This document shows, one piece after another, positions 42,280 to 51,002 of a stretch of 64,000 nucleotides of DNA; the stretch's first letter is position 1, and each line of letters opens with the position of its first letter. Under the pieces are notes generated by a model. The model worked only from the letters and a program-made list of their open reading frames with translations, ran no database searches and was not told where the DNA came from. The DNA comes from Paenibacillus sp. HWE-109 (GTDB lineage: Bacteria > Bacillota > Bacilli > Paenibacillales > NBRC-103111), in contig NZ_CP091881.1 of NCBI RefSeq assembly GCF_022163125.1, forward strand, positions 3,968,001 through 4,032,000, written 5' to 3'. Both the position numbers and the translations under genes were made by a program.

Positions 42280-45141
42280 TTAGGCATCCCCCATCCCCAT
42301 CCACTGCTCAATCCTTGGTAACATTTGTTCCGTCGTCATATGCTCTATCTTAGGCCCAGGCAGTGAGTAGAGGAAGTGTTTGCCATAGTAAGTATCGATG
42401 ACGCGGGTATCGTAGATAATAACGATTCCTTTATCGGAAGCCCTTCTGACAAGCCGACCAAACCCTTGCTTGAAACGAATGACAGCCTGCGGCACCGAGA
42501 ATTTCATAAACGGATTTTCATTCCGCTTCTTGATGTTCTCGCATTTTGCTTCGACCAACGGGTTGTTGGGCGGTTGGAACGGCAGTCGGATAATAGCCAA
42601 GCAGCTGAGCGCGTCTCCGGGAATATCGACACCCTCCCAGAACGAACTGGTGCCCAGTAGAACGCACATAGCATTATCTTGGAACATTCGGGTCAACTTG
42701 CTGCGGTTGCTGCTGTCAATGCCCTGTCCCAGCACGGTGATGCCGTATGGCTTGAGCAAGTCCTTCATACCTGCATAGATTTGCTTCAGCATCCGATTCG
42801 AGGTACACAGGATTAACATGCGTCCCTTCGTAACTTGCGCTACATCACTAAGTGATTGGATAAGGGCATTGATGAAGGCCGGATCTCCCGCACCTTTGAT
42901 CGTTGGAAAATCACGCGGAATTACAACAAGCGCTTGTTCACGGTAATTGAAGGGCGAAGGCAACTGCACCGTTTTGAGCTTGCCTCTCTCTTCATCTTCC
43001 GGAATCGCCAAGCCTAATTGATCAGCGGAGTACTGAAAGGACTTATTCACGGATAAAGTCGCTGAGGTTAGGATAATACTATCTTTCGTTTCAAAAAAAT
43101 GCTGCTGCAGCAGTCCGCTTACATCAATAGGTACGGAGTTCAACTGCAGTGACTTGGCTTTGGCATAGGTGCCGGCTTCCATCCAATAGACATAGCCTTC
43201 GTCAGCCATTTTCATGAAGAAGTGCAGCGCGTCGCGGTGTTCATACAGTTCCTTAACCGTACCGTTCAGGTCAGTCACAAGTCCTTGAACGCCAAGCACA
43301 TCCTGCATCTCTTTGACTTCACTTAGCAATTTATCGAGTGTCCGCAGCAAATCGTTGGCATTCAGATAAATATTGTCTTCCATAATCACTAGCTCTCGCC
43401 AATTGTCCGGCAGCGTCTCTGGCTTCATCCGCAGAACATACTGCGAATTTTCCGTTTGGGAGGGGTCGCTGTTCGCAGCCAATAGTTCATATAGCGATTC
43501 GCTCAGTCGATCCCAATCCTCTTTGATTTTGATAATTTTAGGAAAGAGACCGTCTATCGTTTGACTCCAGACTGCTGCGCGTTCTGCATGCTCATCAGAC
43601 TTCTGCAACCGAAACCGGAGCATCGGCAATTGACCACTGCGATTATCTTTGTACAGCCATAATAAGGAATGGTAGAAGGCCGAGGAATGAAGCTCAATAC
43701 CCAGGTGTTTGCTCGCAACTTCTTCAAAATGATGCGCCTCATCAATGACAAGGTGCTTGTAAGACGGTAGAAGGCGGTTCTCAGCCTTCATATCCGTGAA
43801 GAGGAGGGAATGGTTGGTGATGATCACATCGGCCGTATTGGCGTCATTTCGTGCGCGATGATAGAAGCATTTCTTATACCACGGACACATCCGGTTCAAA
43901 CAGGAGTCAGTATCACTGGCAACCGTATGCCAGAACTGCGCCCCCTTATTTCCAAAATGCAGTTCCTCATCGTCGCCATGTTCGGTCTCACTAAGCCAAA
44001 CAACCATTTGCGCGGCCGTTATCGGATCTTCCTTGCCATTCTCATAATCACGCGTCGTCAATTTCGTTTCGAATTTGCGCAGGCAGAGGTAATGGCTTCT
44101 GCCTTTGAGCACCGCGGCTTTGAAGGGCACTGGAAAGATCGCCTTCAATAGCGGAATATCCCGCTCCCGCAGCTGTTCCTGCAAATTGATCGTGTGCGTC
44201 GATACGACCACTTTCTTCTCATACTTAATGCCATAATAAATGGCCGGGATCAAGTATCCCAACGATTTGCCCGTACCTGTGCCTGCCTCTATCATCAAGT
44301 GCTGATCGTTCTCAAGCGACTTCTCCACTTCATGGATCATCTGCTCTTGAGATTCGCGATCTTCAAAGATCTCGAACTTCTCTTGCAGCGCAGTTTTGAG
44401 TCCTTGATGGAACTCCTTGAATGAAGCCCCCAAACCAGCCTCATCGGATGGCGTGCGAATATCTTCTTCCTCACCCCAATCAGAAACATTCAGCGTGAAT
44501 TGCCGGAAGTAACGATTCGTATCCATATCTACACTTGTGATGGACTCTTTGTATAAGCAGATTTCATCCAAGAACCAGCCTAAATCACTGTTCCCGTTTT
44601 CAAAAATATGCTGCAAGCGTTGGATCGTCAGAAGCGGCAATCCAATTAATCGTTCCAAACACATGACCCAGATGGCTGCTGTCACTTCTGCATCGCTATC
44701 CGCTTGGTGGGGTCTCTCATGATCAAGCCCGAACAAACCAGCCACCATGCTAAGTTGAAGGCTCGAAATCGAAGGAAACAGCATACGCAGCATATCGATC
44801 GTATCCAAAACGCGTCCTGAGAAAGGCGGATACCCCGTCTTTGTCAAACCTTTTTGCAAAAAGGACACGTCGAAAGCCGCATGATGGGCTACCAGCACGC
44901 AATCAAATAGAAGCGGAAACATATCTGACATGACTTGATCAAGCGTTGGGGCATCTGCTACCATATCTTCCGTAATGCCAGTAAGGGTTGTAATGGAAGA
45001 AGGTATACTAATCCCTGGATTGACCAGAGAAGTATACCTGTCTGTGATTTGAAATTGATCTATAATGACTAATCCAACCTGGATAATCTCATCCGCGGGC
45101 TGACTTCCTGTCGTTTCAAAATCCAAAACTGCAAATTTCAT
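42280..45141 (-). CDS. dinG: DinG-type helicase/exonuclease
   Basis: A 953-residue fusion of an N-terminal DEDD 3'-5' exonuclease (Asp7/Glu9 in LDFETTG; HHAAFDVSFL; HQADSDAEVTA) and an XPD/DinG superfamily 2 helicase domain. Helicase motifs include Walker A EAGTGTGKS, DEAH in VIDEAHHFEE, and motif VI-like QGFGRLVRR near the C-terminus. Four Cys (about CLNRMCPWYKKCFYHRARND) could mark the Fe-S site of XPD-like enzymes, although Gram-positive DinG with the exonuclease domain often lacks a functional cluster. Length fits B. subtilis DinG. A TTG at 45156 is open, but the ATG at 45141 gives the standard N-terminus. Confidence 0.95.
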   Translation of the reverse strand: MKFAVLDFETTGSQPADEIIQVGLVIIDQFQITDRYTSLVNPGISIPSSITTLTGITEDMVADAPTLDQVMSDMFPLLFDCVLVAHHAAFDVSFLQKGLTKTGYPPFSGRVLDTIDMLRMLFPSISSLQLSMVAGLFGLDHERPHQADSDAEVTAAIWVMCLERLIGLPLLTIQRLQHIFENGNSDLGWFLDEICLYKESITSVDMDTNRYFRQFTLNVSDWGEEEDIRTPSDEAGLGASFKEFHQGLKTALQEKFEIFEDRESQEQMIHEVEKSLENDQHLMIEAGTGTGKSLGYLIPAIYYGIKYEKKVVVSTHTINLQEQLRERDIPLLKAIFPVPFKAAVLKGRSHYLCLRKFETKLTTRDYENGKEDPITAAQMVVWLSETEHGDDEELHFGNKGAQFWHTVASDTDSCLNRMCPWYKKCFYHRARNDANTADVIITNHSLLFTDMKAENRLLPSYKHLVIDEAHHFEEVASKHLGIELHSSAFYHSLLWLYKDNRSGQLPMLRFRLQKSDEHAERAAVWSQTIDGLFPKIIKIKEDWDRLSESLYELLAANSDPSQTENSQYVLRMKPETLPDNWRELVIMEDNIYLNANDLLRTLDKLLSEVKEMQDVLGVQGLVTDLNGTVKELYEHRDALHFFMKMADEGYVYWMEAGTYAKAKSLQLNSVPIDVSGLLQQHFFETKDSIILTSATLSVNKSFQYSADQLGLAIPEDEERGKLKTVQLPSPFNYREQALVVIPRDFPTIKGAGDPAFINALIQSLSDVAQVTKGRMLILCTSNRMLKQIYAGMKDLLKPYGITVLGQGIDSSNRSKLTRMFQDNAMCVLLGTSSFWEGVDIPGDALSCLAIIRLPFQPPNNPLVEAKCENIKKRNENPFMKFSVPQAVIRFKQGFGRLVRRASDKGIVIIYDTRVIDTYYGKHFLYSLPGPKIEHMTTEQMLPRIEQWMGMGDA

Positions 45142-45231
45142 GACGTGTATCTTCAATCCCTTCGTCCTGCACTTCTCCTAGCATACCAAATCTGATGAGG
45201 AAAAGGGAATACCTAGTTCGCTGTTTAGGTC

Positions 45232-45825
45232 TTAAGATTCGTCCAGATTGATCAGCGGCTCCATACATGAAGGATCGGTGTGATACGCTTTCTGGAAATA
45301 CTCAAAGGCTTTCTCCATATTCTGATTCTGAACTTGTATACAGCCCATGGCATTATAGGAGATGGCCTTCATTTTGGAATTATCGGTTAAGGGAAGCAGG
45401 AATTTGAAGTGTTGATACGCTTCTCCAAACTCCCCTTTCCGCAAATGTCCCATCGCTAAATACACTCTGGCCAACAAGAAATCAGGCTGCTTCTCAATCA
45501 ATGCTGCGAACTCTTTATTCGCCTGATCGTACATATAGAGCTTGTAATAGCCCTGCCCCCGCACGAATTCATCCGTCTGCTTCCCGGACAAATCAAGATC
45601 CATCAGTTCTTTATGAAGGGTTTGGGTGCTGATCGGTACGTCCCCATAAAACTTTCCCAGCTTCTCCTCAAAAAGCAGCCACGCCTCGATGAACTCGTCG
45701 CTCATCGTTTTCAACACCTGCAGTTGTTCGTCGAGCTCCGCCTTTTTTTCCACATCACTATTCGGATATTCTTTTTGGATTTCTTCCAAAACCTCGTTCA
45801 TTGTGGAAAATAAATGCTTAAACAT
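45232..45825 (-). CDS. Tetratricopeptide repeat protein
   Basis: A 197-residue soluble protein. The first half is a charged helical region (MFKHLFSTMNEVLEEIQKEYPN). The second half carries three to four TPR-like helix pairs (YYKLYMYDQANKEFAALIEKQPDFLLARVYLAMGHLRKGEFGEAYQHFKFLL; YNAMGCIQVQNQNMEKAFEYFQKAYHTDP). TPRs bind other proteins; the partner is not evident. The start ATG at 45825 follows AAAGGTGGG. It lies between panD and dinG on the same strand. Confidence 0.87.
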   Translation of the reverse strand: MFKHLFSTMNEVLEEIQKEYPNSDVEKKAELDEQLQVLKTMSDEFIEAWLLFEEKLGKFYGDVPISTQTLHKELMDLDLSGKQTDEFVRGQGYYKLYMYDQANKEFAALIEKQPDFLLARVYLAMGHLRKGEFGEAYQHFKFLLPLTDNSKMKAISYNAMGCIQVQNQNMEKAFEYFQKAYHTDPSCMEPLINLDES

Positions 45826-45903
45826 TTGGCATCCCACCTTTGCTTCGAAAGCTTATCCTCATTCTTTGTAAACAGAGCCGATTTCATGCATGGCAGTCAG
45901 GAC

Positions 45904-46287
45904 TTAAAGGATCGTGGAGTGCTCTTCCTCTTTCAGCAGTTGAACCACTTTATTATTAGCGCCCATGATCGCAATTGTCGGGTGATGCTTCTTAGCCTCT
46001 TCATCGCTCATCATCGCGTACGAGACGATAATAACGGTGTCTCCAGTCTGTACCAACCGTGCTGCTGCTCCGTTCAGACAAATAACGCCAGAGCCGCGCG
46101 GCCCCGGAATAATGTAGGTTTCCAGGCGTGCGCCGTTGTTGTTATTGACGATCTGCACTTTCTCGTTGGGCAGCATGTCAACCAAATCAATCAAATCTTC
46201 ATCAATCGTGATGCTTCCGATATAGTCCAAATTGGCTTCTGTAACGGTTGCGCGGTGAATTTTGGCTTTCATCATTGTGCGAAACAT
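45904..46287 (-). CDS. panD: Aspartate 1-decarboxylase proenzyme
   Basis: Makes beta-alanine for pantothenate. The 127-residue proenzyme self-cleaves at Gly24-Ser25 (YIGSITID) to form the pyruvoyl cofactor; the site is at the canonical position from the ATG at 46287. Other family residues (LPNEKVQIVNNNNGARLETYIIPGPRGSG, CLNGAAARL) are intact. AAGGAAG lies 8 nt before that ATG; an overlapping GTG at 46296 is less likely. The gene starts within a few bases of the panC stop, so panB-panC-panD form one operon. Confidence 0.97.
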   Translation of the reverse strand: MFRTMMKAKIHRATVTEANLDYIGSITIDEDLIDLVDMLPNEKVQIVNNNNGARLETYIIPGPRGSGVICLNGAAARLVQTGDTVIIVSYAMMSDEEAKKHHPTIAIMGANNKVVQLLKEEEHSTIL

Positions 46288-46292
46288 CGTCG

Positions 46293-47174
46293 TCACTTCC
46301 TTACTTGTAAAATGAGATTATCAATTAGCCGGGTTTTGCCGAACTTAACAGCTAAAGCAATAATGATAGAAGGGGTATGATAGCTGTTGTCAAAAGGTTC
46401 CAAGGTCGGATAAGCAAGCGCCTCGACATAATCAATATCAGCTAATGAAGCGGTTGAAATATGGCTCCTGACAAGCCTTTCAAGCTCTTCGGATGTAAAG
46501 CTGGCGTGGGCAAGACTATACTCCCGGGCTTTCTCCAAAGCTTGCGACAGCACCAAAGCTTGCTTGCGCTCATCTTCAGAAAGATACACGTTTCGGGAAC
46601 TCATGGCAAGCCCATCCACTTCCCGCAGCGTCGGGCAAGGAACGATTTCTACAGCCAGGTTGAGGTCCAGCACCATTTGCTGAATCACTGCGATCTGCTG
46701 GGCATCTTTAAGACCAAAAAAAGCTTGATCCGGCTGTACAATATGAAACAGCTTGCTGACTACAGTGGCTACGCCGTCAAAGTGTCCTGGACGCGATGCT
46801 CCGCATAGTCTGGCTGTTAGTCCGGATACATTCACTGTTGTGCGCGTCGGAGACGGATACATTTCAGCAACGGAAGGCATAAAGACCAGATCAGCGCCAG
46901 CCGCTTCAGCCAACTGGAGGTCCTTCTCCGTATTGCGCGGATACCGTTCGAAGTCCTCGCCCGGCCCGAACTGCAGCGGGTTGACAAAAATGCTCAAGAC
47001 AACCAGTCCGCTTTGTGCCCGTGCCTTGCGCAATAAGCTTACGTGCCCTTCATGCAAATACCCCATCGTCGGCACGAAACCCACGGTTTGATCGGTTGTA
47101 CGCCGGAAATCCTTAATCCGCGAACGCAGCTCGGCGATGGAATGAACAACTTGCATTGTCTGAGTCGCTTCCAT
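46293..47174 (-). CDS. panC: Pantothenate synthetase (pantoate-beta-alanine ligase)
   Basis: Joins pantoate and beta-alanine using ATP. The 293-residue protein has the class I synthetase HIGH-like motif (VGFVPTMGYLHEGHVSLL), FVNPLQFGPGEDFERYPR, the GLKDAQQIAVIQQM block and the KMSKS-like SSRNVYLS. The start ATG at 47174 has AAGGAGG at 10 nt, overlapping the 3' end of panB. It is the middle gene of panB-panC-panD. Confidence 0.97.
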   Translation of the reverse strand: MEATQTMQVVHSIAELRSRIKDFRRTTDQTVGFVPTMGYLHEGHVSLLRKARAQSGLVVLSIFVNPLQFGPGEDFERYPRNTEKDLQLAEAAGADLVFMPSVAEMYPSPTRTTVNVSGLTARLCGASRPGHFDGVATVVSKLFHIVQPDQAFFGLKDAQQIAVIQQMVLDLNLAVEIVPCPTLREVDGLAMSSRNVYLSEDERKQALVLSQALEKAREYSLAHASFTSEELERLVRSHISTASLADIDYVEALAYPTLEPFDNSYHTPSIIIALAVKFGKTRLIDNLILQVRK

Positions 47175-47179
47175 AGCGA

Positions 47180-48037
47180 TCAATCCTCCTTGTCGCCGTA
47201 CAAATATTGCACGACATCATTGTCCATGTGGAATGTATTCTCGGGACTTGGGAAAGCGCGTGTTTTCACTTCTTTCACATATTCGGCAATACCATCTCGA
47301 ATAGTTTCCCCGATATTCGCATAAGCTTTGACGAACTTTCTGGGAGCACTGTCAGAACCATACTGCAAGAGGTCATGATAGACGAGCACTTGTCCATCGC
47401 AGTGTACCCCTGATCCAATCCCAATTGTCGGGATCGTCAGCTGCTTGGATATCCATTGCGCCAACTCATCGGTAACCAACTCCAGCACGATAGCGAATGC
47501 GCCCGCTTCCTCTATCGCTTTGGCATCGCTCAGCAGCTTCTCCGCTTGCTCCGAGCTTCTCCCCTGTACACGGAAACCGCCTAGTTGATGAACCGACTGA
47601 GGCGTTAAGCCCAAGTGTCCAACGACAGGAACGCCAGCTTGTGTAATCGCTTTGACCGTCGCGGCGATTTCCGCTCCGCCTTCCAGCTTAACCGCCTTCG
47701 CTCCACCCTCTTGCATTAAGCGGGCAACGCCTTTTAACGTCGCATCCAAACTGCCATGGTACGTAAGGAACGGCATATCCGCTACGACAAAAGTGCGAGA
47801 TGCTCCCCGCACCGTCGCCCGCGTATGGTACACCATATCATCCAGTGTCACCGGCAGTGTGGAGTCGAACCCGATCACGACATTGCCCAGTGAATCACCA
47901 ACAAGAATCACATCAATGCCTGCCTCTTCCGCCAGTCGGCCTGAAGGGTAATCATAGGCTGTGATCATCGTGATCGGCACGCCGTCCTGCTTCATTTTTC
48001 TCATCTTCGTTGTAGTTAGCGGCTTGCGTTGTTCCAT
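47180..48037 (-). CDS. panB: 3-methyl-2-oxobutanoate hydroxymethyltransferase
   Basis: First committed step of pantothenate synthesis: transfers a hydroxymethyl group to alpha-ketoisovalerate. The 285-residue TIM-barrel protein shows TAYDYPSGRLAEEAGIDVILVGDSLG, the Mg ligands in that loop and in VVADMPF, GAKAVKLEGG, and GHLGLTPQSVHQLGGFRVQG. It heads panB-panC-panD behind a leader of about 200 nt with its own promoter and an intrinsic terminator. The start ATG follows CAGGAAG. Confidence 0.98.
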   Translation of the reverse strand: MEQRKPLTTTKMRKMKQDGVPITMITAYDYPSGRLAEEAGIDVILVGDSLGNVVIGFDSTLPVTLDDMVYHTRATVRGASRTFVVADMPFLTYHGSLDATLKGVARLMQEGGAKAVKLEGGAEIAATVKAITQAGVPVVGHLGLTPQSVHQLGGFRVQGRSSEQAEKLLSDAKAIEEAGAFAIVLELVTDELAQWISKQLTIPTIGIGSGVHCDGQVLVYHDLLQYGSDSAPRKFVKAYANIGETIRDGIAEYVKEVKTRAFPSPENTFHMDNDVVQYLYGDKED

Positions 48038-48062
48038 GTTAATCCCAACTTCCTGATATAAA

Positions 48063-48242
48063 ATAAAAAACCTTTTAGCTAAGAGCTAAAAGGATCGCAT
48101 GCAGAAAGAATCTAAGGTGATCCTTCTGTCTCGGTCCCATAAGGCTCAGAGCAGAATCCAACATCTCGTATAACGGTTATTCAAGTGTGCAACAACATAC
48201 GGTCAAGCTGCAAGTGCCGTTCCTTTAAGGATACCGCCTTGT
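48063..48242 (-). ncRNA. panB leader RNA with terminator/antiterminator, candidate riboswitch
   Basis: Transcription from the promoter at about 48250 would give a leader of about 200 nt before panB. It contains an upstream hairpin pairing CTC and TTCTG (48149-48156) with GAG and CAGAA (48124-48128 for the latter) across a bulged A. An AAGGATC sequence (48119-48125) can pair with GATCCTT (48090-48096). A terminator hairpin CCTTTTAGCT/AGCTAAAAGG (48071-48093) is followed by six T. The AAGGATC pairing and the terminator are mutually exclusive, as is typical for attenuation. A known pan RNA motif exists upstream of panB in Bacillota, but I could not confirm its consensus here. T-box motifs are absent. 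Confidence 0.6.
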
Positions 48243-48248
48243 CACCCT

Positions 48249-48277
48249 ATTATACCAAATCCTGCTGCCATTTGATA
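48249..48277 (-). promoter_or_regulatory. Predicted promoter of panB-panC-panD
   Basis: A perfect -10 TATAAT (48249-48254, minus strand) lies just after the birA stop. A weak -35 (GTATCA) is about 18 bp upstream. It places the panB transcript start near 48242. Confidence 0.6.
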
Positions 48278-48285
48278 CCTTATCT

Positions 48286-49272
48286 TTATTTTAGTTCGAT
48301 ATCCCCAGAGTAAATTCTAACCTTCTCTCCAGAGGATGTAATGACCGTTAGAGCACCTGAGTCGTCCAACGAGTCAGCAATACCTTCGATGAAACCGGAA
48401 GGCGAGGAGGTGCGAATAGGCCGCTTCAGTGTCACACTGAGCGCTTCCCAGAGCAGCCGTATAGGCGCGAACCCTTTGTCCATATAGAGCGCATATAGCT
48501 CTTCAAATTCCAGCAGGAATGTTTGGACCAGAAGTTCTCTTGAAATCACCTGGCCGGATTCAATCGCCAGTGAGGTGGCAATGTTTCGCAATGCCTCCGG
48601 ATAATCTTCCGTGGTCAAATTGACGCTGATGCCGATCCCGGCAATGACATATTTGAGACGTTCATCTTCACCGCTGCTTTCAAGCAAAATCCCGCTAACC
48701 TTCTTGCCCTTGATGAGGAGATCATTCGGCCATTTGATGCCAATCTCAACTTGGCATACTTTCTGGATGGAGCGGCACAAGGCGACGGCGCTGAGCAGCG
48801 TTAATTGCGGCATAAAATAAACAGGGACACGCGGCGTAAGCACAATGCTCATCCAAATGCCTTTACCCGACGGAGAATGCCACGCACGGCCCATTCGGCC
48901 TCTCCCGGCTGTCTGTTCCTCCGCCAGCACAATCGTGCCTTCCTGAGCCCCTGAAGCAACCAGCGCATGGGCAATTGTTTGGGTGGAGTCTACGGCGCCA
49001 TATACATGAACTTTTTGTCCTAGCACTTTGGTTTTCAACCCGGCAAGCAGCTTACTCACTTGCCAACGGTCCGGTTTGCTCACCAGTCGATAACCTTTGC
49101 GCGGCGCGGCTTCAAATTCGTATCCGGCTGCCCGCAGCTCTTCGATATGCTTCCATATCGCCGTGCGGCTAACGTTCAGCCTGCGGCTGATTTCTTCGCC
49201 AGACACATACGCCTCCGGCGTTTCTTGGAACAATTCCAAAATACGTTCATTCATGTTTGGTTCACTCGCCAT
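48286..49272 (-). CDS. birA: Bifunctional biotin-protein ligase / biotin operon repressor
   Basis: Attaches biotin to carboxylases and, through an N-terminal DNA-binding domain, represses biotin genes. The 328-residue protein has an HTH (SGEEISRRLNVSRTAIWKHIEEL), the biotinoyl-AMP motif GRGRMGRAWHSP, KWPNDLLIKGKKVSGILLE, and a C-terminal SH3-like domain. ATG at 49272 gives the longest form; ATG at 49254 (MNERIL) after GAGTGA is an alternative. It lies downstream of cca with a repeat element between, and panB follows with its own promoter. Confidence 0.95.
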   Translation of the reverse strand: MASEPNMNERILELFQETPEAYVSGEEISRRLNVSRTAIWKHIEELRAAGYEFEAAPRKGYRLVSKPDRWQVSKLLAGLKTKVLGQKVHVYGAVDSTQTIAHALVASGAQEGTIVLAEEQTAGRGRMGRAWHSPSGKGIWMSIVLTPRVPVYFMPQLTLLSAVALCRSIQKVCQVEIGIKWPNDLLIKGKKVSGILLESSGEDERLKYVIAGIGISVNLTTEDYPEALRNIATSLAIESGQVISRELLVQTFLLEFEELYALYMDKGFAPIRLLWEALSVTLKRPIRTSSPSGFIEGIADSLDDSGALTVITSSGEKVRIYSGDIELK

Positions 49273-49327
49273 CTATCTGGATTATGAGAAAACTTCTTTC
49301 GAGGCCGTTCAAAGATGAGCTTCTTAA

Positions 49328-49528
49328 GAGCGGCAAATCTTTTTAAGGGAACTACAGTACGCTATATAGGCAAATAGCAGGGATGTTAGGGGCGTAGCGG
49401 AACTACAGGGTCTTATTTCGATGAAAATTGCTGAACTTCCCACCAAAACAGCAAAATAGCGCACTGTAGTTCCCTCAACCTCTCGATAATGACGCTTATG
49501 CCTAGAATAGCGGATTGATGTTCCTTTA
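49328..49528. repeat. Intergenic repeat element, subfamily 2, copy 2
   Basis: About 200 bp between cca (ends 49683) and birA (starts 49272), both minus strand. Forward units are 49345-49368 and 49395-49418; reverse units are 49454-49475 and 49504-49526. The second unit (TAGCGGAACTACAGGGTCTT) is identical to that of copy 1 over at least 20 bp. It takes up half of the 410-bp gap; a further stretch before cca shows no gene or clear hairpin. Confidence 0.85.
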
Positions 49529-49682
49529 CTAGCCTGCGATTAGACTATCTACCATGGTGAGCCCGGCATGAATAGGCAATCTAAATGTGCTTGTTCATGC
49601 CTACTTGGAGGTAATTCAAGAGATAAAAACACAGATCATGAAGGGAACCCCTAACCATATTGAGAAAAACCGCGCTGCGCTG

Positions 49683-50975
49683 CTATGTCGCAGCACGCGC
49701 GGCTTGCAATAGCGCATCTCGCTCGTTCGGAAGATCACCGAGCGCGGTTCGTTCGAGCAACTGCTGCAGCAGGACCCCCATCCAGGGGCCAGGCTGCAGC
49801 CCAAGCTCTTCCGCCAGATCCTTGCCGGATATGGCGAGCTGTTTGAGGCTGAAGCAGGGAACCTCGCTCAGCCAATCCTCTCCGCAGCGCACCAGTTCGG
49901 GCGCTGCGGTTTGCAGGAAGCGCGCGAGCTCGCCGCGCTTCTCGGCAGTATGCGGCAGCACGCGCAGCAGCCGCAGCAGGGCGCGGGCTGCGGCTTCGCC
50001 GCGGCGCACCGCGCCAAGCTTCCAGACCCGCTCCAGCGGAGCAGGGTCTGGGTTTGCCACGCCGACGGCCACCGTCTCGCGCAGAGCGAGAATCGCCACG
50101 ACCGCGTCGCCGTCGGCGCGGGAGAAGGTCAGCTCCTGGAGCGCCGTGCGGACGGTGTCCGCCGGCACCTCCAGCAGCATCAGCAGCATGGCCCAGCGGT
50201 CATGCTGCCCTGCTAGCGCGCTGACAGCGTCCAGCGCGTCATCCCAGGCGAGCCAGCGCTCAAAAGGCAGCGGAAGCTGCTTTTTGAAGTGCGCCGTAAG
50301 GCGGCTCGCCAGCAGCAACCGGATGGCCCGCGCCGGCGCAGGACCTTCGATCATGCGCGCGAACTCGCTGCGCACGCGCTCCAAAGCGATGTGGCGCATA
50401 AGCGGAGCTTGCTCCAACAGCGCCAACCAAGTGCTTTCCTCGACCTGCAAATCATAAGCCGAAGCAAAGCGAATGCAGCGCAGCATCCGCAGCGCGTCTT
50501 CGCCGAATCGCTCCTGGGCTGCGCCTACGCAGCGCAGCACCCCGCGGGCCAAATCTTCTTGCCCTCCGAATGGATCGAGAATCTCGCCCTGACCATCCAT
50601 CGCCATCGCGTTCATCGTGAAATCGCGCCGTTTCAAATCCTCGTTCAAATCCGAGATATACGTTACGGAAGAAGGTCGGCGAAACCCTTCATATTCCGCT
50701 TCCTTCCGGAATGTTGTCACTTCATAGGTTCCCTCGCTCAAAACAACCGTAACCGTACCATGCTGTAACCCAGTTGGCACCGTACGGGAGAAGATTGCCA
50801 TCACCTGTTCAGGGAGCGCTGAGGTTGCGATGTCAATGTCTTTGATCGGTCGCTTAAGGACCGTATCACGCACACAACCGCCAACCAAATACGCCTCGTA
50901 ACCGGCTTCGACAAGCTTCTGGACTAGCAGCGCAGCCCCGTGATCCAATCTATCTTTGTTATCCACATCCGACAT
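49683..50975 (-). CDS. cca: CCA tRNA nucleotidyltransferase
   Basis: Adds or repairs the CCA end of tRNAs. The 430-residue class II enzyme has the catalytic motif YLVGGCVRDTVLKRPIKDIDIAT (Asp46, Asp48), the RRDFTMNAMAM motif and the ERFGEDALRMLRCIRFA nucleotide-selection helix region. The C-terminal half (about residues 150-430) is unusually rich in Ala, Arg and Leu, coded by very GC-rich DNA (about 49680-50560), in sharp contrast to the N-terminal part. The start ATG follows AGGAGTAAC, 27 nt after the bshA stop. Confidence 0.95.
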   Translation of the reverse strand: MSDVDNKDRLDHGAALLVQKLVEAGYEAYLVGGCVRDTVLKRPIKDIDIATSALPEQVMAIFSRTVPTGLQHGTVTVVLSEGTYEVTTFRKEAEYEGFRRPSSVTYISDLNEDLKRRDFTMNAMAMDGQGEILDPFGGQEDLARGVLRCVGAAQERFGEDALRMLRCIRFASAYDLQVEESTWLALLEQAPLMRHIALERVRSEFARMIEGPAPARAIRLLLASRLTAHFKKQLPLPFERWLAWDDALDAVSALAGQHDRWAMLLMLLEVPADTVRTALQELTFSRADGDAVVAILALRETVAVGVANPDPAPLERVWKLGAVRRGEAAARALLRLLRVLPHTAEKRGELARFLQTAAPELVRCGEDWLSEVPCFSLKQLAISGKDLAEELGLQPGPWMGVLLQQLLERTALGDLPNERDALLQAARAAT

Positions 50976-51002
50976 GTTACTCCTGACCAGCTATCTTCGC
51001 CT

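Noticed and set aside
48100..48250. panB leader as a T-box
   Set aside because: No GGTGGNACCGCG-type sequence or Stem I motifs are present.
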